Source: Aliicoccus persicus
GTDB lineage: Bacteria > Bacillota > Bacilli > Staphylococcales > Salinicoccaceae
Length of the DNA: 38,951 nt
Direction: 5' to 3'
Assembly (NCBI RefSeq): GCF_900110815.1
Contig: NZ_FOIT01000005.1
Coordinates: forward strand, 1 to 38,951
Below, one piece after another: positions 33,969-38,951 of this stretch. The notes below the pieces were generated by a model that made no database searches, was not told where the DNA came from, and was given only the letters and a program-made list of their open reading frames with translations. Made by a program: the position numbers and the translations under genes. Every line of letters starts with the position of its first letter. The stretch's first letter is position 1.

Positions 33969-35011
33969 TGTCATTACAAGTAAAAGATTTAACAATCAGT
34001 TATGGTAGCAACGTTGTATTAAAGGATATAAACTTCACGATTCAAGATAATACGATCATCGGTTTGGTCGCTCCAAACGGAACGGGGAAGACGACGTTAT
34101 TCAATGCGATTATTCGTTTTATCCCGATTAATAAGGGTCAGATTATCGTCGATGGTAAAGTTTACAAAAATACGACGCGAGATGTACGTGCACTGCATAA
34201 ACTCGTGACATTCTTCCCAGATCAAGCAGAGCTTTATGAAGATTTTACTGGTGTTGAGCATATTCAAATGTACCGTGATATTTGGAATCCTGAAGAGAAA
34301 GATGTCCAAAAAATTATCGATCGATTAAATATGGATGGCTACGTCAGAGATAAAGTAAAGACATACTCTTTAGGTATGCGTCAGCGTTTATGCTTTGCGA
34401 TGATGATTGCAGCCAATACGAAAATCATGTTCATGGATGAGATCATGAACGGTCTTGACCCAGTAAATGTCGAACTCGTCAGCCGTGTATTACAGGAGAT
34501 TAAAGAAGAAGGTAAAATCATTATTGTTGCCAGCCACTTACTTGGTAACTTGGATGATTACTCAGATGAGATTTACTTTTTAAACAATAAAGATGTGTAT
34601 TTTAGTTATGATCGTAAGACAAACACACGTGAATTTATTAAGGGTTATGTGTCAAAAGACAAGTTGGAGGCCTTGCAGCCATTGCCAGCCGATACTCTCT
34701 ATTTAGAAACGGATCGAATATGTATTCCGCTCGATGGTTTTGAGCATGACTATGACCGTTTTGAAGTTGTGGAGCTACTCAGAAGTCTGAGTGATGAAGA
34801 AGTATCGATTGGGGTCCTTGGGACACAGGAGCATTACTTACGTATTTATAAAGGAGAGCAATCGTTGGAGCCGGATACTTCTGATGGTGAAGGAGGTCAG
34901 ACAGATGAGGATGATGAAACAGTCACAGGATATACTGCAGAAGAAAGTGGAACGCGTAAATCACGCAGGCGTGAAGAAACATCAGTTGCTGATTCTGACA
35001 CTCGTTTCTAG
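33968..35011 (+). CDS. ABC transporter ATPase serving both permease pairs
   Basis: The only ATPase in the operon, 347 residues. Residues 1-230 are an ABC domain of the YtrB/PmtA-like exporter type: Walker A APNGTGKTT (Lys41), signature YSLGMRQR (residues 133-140), Walker B IMFMDE (Glu158) and switch His190 in VASHLLGN. A C-terminal accessory domain follows (about 230-300), then a 45-residue polar, acidic tail ending in a basic stretch (GTRKSRRREE). The last 107 bases (36 codons) overlap the next gene in another frame. GAAAGGAG lies 9 bases before the ATG. As a dimer it could drive either A+B pair, or a complex with mixed pairs. Confidence 0.85.
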   Translation: MSLQVKDLTISYGSNVVLKDINFTIQDNTIIGLVAPNGTGKTTLFNAIIRFIPINKGQIIVDGKVYKNTTRDVRALHKLVTFFPDQAELYEDFTGVEHIQMYRDIWNPEEKDVQKIIDRLNMDGYVRDKVKTYSLGMRQRLCFAMMIAANTKIMFMDEIMNGLDPVNVELVSRVLQEIKEEGKIIIVASHLLGNLDDYSDEIYFLNNKDVYFSYDRKTNTREFIKGYVSKDKLEALQPLPADTLYLETDRICIPLDGFEHDYDRFEVVELLRSLSDEEVSIGVLGTQEHYLRIYKGEQSLEPDTSDGEGGQTDEDDETVTGYTAEESGTRKSRRREETSVADSDTRF

Positions 35012-35795
35012 TGTATTTCTGACAGGTTGTCAGTTTTACGGCATTTGGCCACAGTCATATGATGGTATTCCGATAAACAACAATCCGGAAGGCAATGCAC
35101 TGTTTCATGAAACAGGTGAGCTCACAAACTATAATCAGGAAATGCGTTATCCTTACATGGAAAGTACAGAGATATTATTAGCACCTGATGTGGATAATTC
35201 AATTACTGAAGCAGAAGTCGAAGATATGGAAGTCATTACATTTGAGCCAGGGGAGTATATCGTCGGCGAAGATATTGATCCGGGAAGATATATTTCTTTT
35301 ATGGACTTTGTAGACGGGACAGAGGCTGCTGCAATCATTGTGACGGATAATGACGATGTGCAAATATTAGAGATAAACCTCGAAGGGCAAGCCCATTTGT
35401 ATTTAAATGAAGGCTACACAGTGGAAGTCGTTTCAAGTCGCAATGAGGTCATGTTCAGACCGATGATTGAAGAAATAGACCGCATAACAAACGATGGTGG
35501 ATTTGTGATGCAGGGGCATCACATCATCGGTGATACGCTGCCGAGTGGTACGTATTCCCTAGAGTCACTTGAACTATTGTTAATGCGTGCAGATGGTACA
35601 CCACAAGTGTTTGTGAATACCGCAACGAATCTAGTCGTGCCGTTTTCGATGGGTGATTTGCAAACACTCAGTCCAGAAGATTATGAACGATTGTTTGGTG
35701 GAAATGAAGATGAAGAAGAACAACTGTTAGTAGAACTGAATGACGGGGACGTCGTGATTAACGAACGTGGATTATCCATGTCGCTCGTCGAATAA
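34905..35795 (+). CDS. lipoprotein of the ABC-2 system, second copy
   Basis: A paralogue of the first lipoprotein. The lipobox LTGC ends the signal KKHQLLILTLVSSVFLTGC. The mature part opens QFYGIWPQSYDG and contains two related domains: PGEYIVGEDIDPGRYISF with DNDDVQILEINLEGQ, and GHHIIGDTLPSGTYSLESLE with LLMRADGTPQVF, ending ELNDGDVVINERG. The start is uncertain. ATG at 34905 has AGGAGGT 7 bases upstream but gives a 25-residue extension before the signal core and Cys42. GTG at 34971 gives an ordinary signal peptide (Cys20) but a poor ribosome site. Either way the gene overlaps the ATPase, by 107 or 41 bases. It ends the operon. Confidence 0.78.
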   Translation: MRMMKQSQDILQKKVERVNHAGVKKHQLLILTLVSSVFLTGCQFYGIWPQSYDGIPINNNPEGNALFHETGELTNYNQEMRYPYMESTEILLAPDVDNSITEAEVEDMEVITFEPGEYIVGEDIDPGRYISFMDFVDGTEAAAIIVTDNDDVQILEINLEGQAHLYLNEGYTVEVVSSRNEVMFRPMIEEIDRITNDGGFVMQGHHIIGDTLPSGTYSLESLELLLMRADGTPQVFVNTATNLVVPFSMGDLQTLSPEDYERLFGGNEDEEEQLLVELNDGDVVINERGLSMSLVE

Positions 35796-35805
35796 AATTT
35801 ATTAA

Positions 35806-35835
35806 AAAAAGACCAATCATTGGATTGGTCTTTTT
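35806..35835. terminator. bidirectional terminator between the ABC-2 operon and the CPBP gene
   Basis: AAAAAGACCAATC (35806-35818) and GATTGGTCTTTTT (35823-35835) form a perfect 13-bp stem with an ATTG loop, suited to both convergent transcripts. Confidence 0.93.
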
Positions 35836-35843
35836 CGTTGTGT

Positions 35844-36596
35844 CTAGAATAATACGAGATGACTGATCGCACGGACAAATTGCAACTGACCTTCGAGTTC
35901 CTCGAGTGATGGTGCAAACATTTGAACGGTGATGACAAGTGCGTTCATCAACATATGAACCAGTACAGGTACCATGATGCGTCCGGTAATAACATATAGA
36001 AAACTAAATGTATAACTCATCCCAAGATATACAATCATATGTGTGAAATCTAAGTGCGCTAAGCTGAATATCAGCCCACTAATCGTGGCTGCTATAAAGA
36101 AAGCCACCCATTTTGGGCCCGGTATAATTTCATAAATCTCACCGAAAATCGCACGTCTGAATACAAATTCTTCAATGATTGGACCAAATATTGCAACGAT
36201 TAAAATCATGTATGGTGCTTGACCAATAATGTCCATAATCTGGGAAGTATTTTCACTCTCAACGGGTTGGTTAAGCAAACTAATATTGATGAAACTCATG
36301 ATCGCTTGAGCGAACATCGCTAAAAACACACCACCGATGACCCATACGGTTGAAATTCCAATCGACATTTGGTCGCCACGCTCAATGCGGTTTTTATTTG
36401 TATGTCGATTCATTAAAACGAAATAAATAATCGTCGCTATCACATAAGCAATGACTTGATAAGGAAGAGTTTTGAGTAATAATTCTTCAATTCCTATCTC
36501 AGGATTTTGATATGTAAAATAAACTGCGAAGGGTATACTTGATAGTTGTACTACTATAAATAAAACGATGAAAATCCCACTGTAAACGCGTCTCAA
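35844..36596 (-). CDS. CPBP intramembrane protease, MroQ/YdiL position
   Basis: A 250-residue membrane protein with about seven helices and all three CPBP motifs: EEFVFR (EExxxR) near residue 140, FSLAH (FxxxH) near 175 and HMLMN (HxxxN) near 228. The start is TTG at 36596 with GGAGG 9 bases upstream; no better ATG is near. It is divergent from groES, exactly where B. subtilis has ydiL and S. aureus has mroQ, as I recall. MroQ of S. aureus assists the agr peptide pathway. No agr genes are seen here, so the substrate is unknown. Orthology rests on position and motif content. Confidence 0.85.
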   Translation of the reverse strand: MRRVYSGIFIVLFIVVQLSSIPFAVYFTYQNPEIGIEELLLKTLPYQVIAYVIATIIYFVLMNRHTNKNRIERGDQMSIGISTVWVIGGVFLAMFAQAIMSFINISLLNQPVESENTSQIMDIIGQAPYMILIVAIFGPIIEEFVFRRAIFGEIYEIIPGPKWVAFFIAATISGLIFSLAHLDFTHMIVYLGMSYTFSFLYVITGRIMVPVLVHMLMNALVITVQMFAPSLEELEGQLQFVRAISHLVLF

Positions 36597-36720
36597 AAGG
36601 TGTTTCCTCCTAAATTATACTATTGCTATTTTCACATTAAAAATTTTCTTTATCAAGTGATAACGATTGATGTTGAGCACTAGATGAAACATTAAAATAA
36701 TTAACCATATCCCTTGCGTT

Positions 36721-36737
36721 TTTGACCAACTTTGATT
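36721..36737. promoter_or_regulatory. CtsR-like operator upstream of groESL
   Basis: TTTGACC (36721-36727), AAC, TTTGATT (36731-36737) is a tandem heptad with 3-base spacing, the form of the CtsR operator (GGTCAAA direct repeats, read here on the other strand). The first heptad is perfect and the second has two changes. CtsR control of groESL is known in staphylococci. Confidence 0.65.
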
Positions 36738-36755
36738 AATATAAAAACAGGTTAT

Positions 36756-36781
36756 TATTGCACGAATTAGCGTGCAAATAA
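36756..36781. promoter_or_regulatory. inverted repeat at the groESL start region, not a normal CIRCE
   Basis: TTGCACG (36758-36764) and CGTGCAA (36771-36777) form a perfect dyad with a 6-base centre. It lies where HrcA's CIRCE element usually sits, but CIRCE is TTAGCACTC-N9-GAGTGCTAA. Both share GCAC...GTGC, but the spacing here is 5 bases shorter. A TATTAT -10 candidate (36753-36758) touches it. Confidence 0.5.
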
Positions 36782-36806
36782 CAGAAAATTATATGGAGGA
36801 ATGTTT

Positions 36807-38742
<1,936 letters not shown>

Positions 38743-38764
38743 GATTTAGTTTTTGAATTTTGAG

Positions 38765-38805
38765 AAGCGTTCCCTCCGGATGTTTGGTGGAGGGAACGCT
38801 TTTTG
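38765..38805 (+). terminator. rho-independent terminator after groEL
   Basis: AAGCGTTCCCTCC (38765-38777) and GGAGGGAACGCTT (38789-38801) form a perfect 13-bp stem, followed by TTTT. Confidence 0.94.
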
Positions 38806-38859
38806 TGTTGGTTTTATTTTGATTTTATGGATTTTGGTTTGAATTTTGGGTAGCGGATT

Positions 38860-38951
38860 ATTCTGACTGGATTTACGTGTCAATGAGAGTTGCTCACAGA
38901 CACGCAAATGGATTTGACGGACTATGAGATGTGCTCACGGACTTGCAAATG
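38860..38951. repeat. second locus of the 41-bp repeat family, cut by the window end
   Basis: After the groEL terminator the sequence GGATTTACGTGTCAATGAGAG starts a unit like those at 16021-16390. CAATGA is at 38881 and the diverged CTATGA at 38922, again exactly 41 bases apart, with GCTCAC and GCAAAT in register. The array continues past the window edge, so its length is unknown. Confidence 0.9.

Overview
The window looks like a low-GC Gram-positive chromosome from the Staphylococcaceae, probably a Salinicoccus / Jeotgalicoccus / Nosocomiicoccus-type relative rather than Staphylococcus itself. This rests on remembered gene order and protein resemblance, not on a search. The two ends follow the conserved Bacillus/Staphylococcus order: end of an rRNA operon (5S) - tsaE - tsaB - rimI - tsaD - ABC-F (ydiF type, reverse strand) - rex - tatA - tatC, and then, 29 kb later, a MroQ/YdiL-type CPBP protease (reverse) - groES - groEL. 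The S. aureus agr and scr genes lie in this interval. Here a scrB-like gene remains next to tatC, but no agrBDCA is visible.

Region by region: (1) 1-2716, 5S end and the t6A tRNA-modification operon. (2) 2717-2862, a short gap with four DnaA boxes. (3) 2863-6620, ABC-F, Rex and the Tat translocase, with a hairpin terminator between tatA and tatC. (4) 6610-9032, a GH32 sucrase-like protein lacking its catalytic nucleophile, and an RpiR-type regulator. (5) 9152-9964, a secreted, very acidic protein. (6) 10189-15938, an oligopeptide ABC importer in the order C-B-D-F-A, followed by a nine-unit 41-bp tandem repeat array and pepF. CodY-like boxes lie in front of both opp and pepF, so peptide uptake and intracellular cleavage look like one CodY-type nutritional unit. 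(7) 18327-22327, a two-domain PPK2 enzyme, a secreted duplicated-domain protein and a CPBP membrane protease. (8) 22403-24221 (reverse), four very small membrane proteins around a CBS-domain protein. (9) 24341-26008, a scrambled region where the 3' end of a MATE gene, a frameshifted internal piece of a Cna-B/SdrD-like surface protein gene and a 5'-truncated DUF218 gene abut. (10) 26259-27584, a secreted Asp/Ser/Gly-rich protein with three copies of one domain. (11) 28362-35795, the most unusual system: a duplicated ABC-2 exporter cassette with four permeases and two paralogous lipoproteins but one ATPase. (12) 35844-38742, MroQ-like protease and the chaperonin operon under a CtsR-like operator. 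A second block of the 41-bp repeat begins after groEL and runs off the window.

The strongest candidates for undescribed biology are the duplicated ABC-2/lipoprotein system, the 41-bp repeat family placed behind terminators, and the nucleophile-less GH32 protein coupled to tatC.
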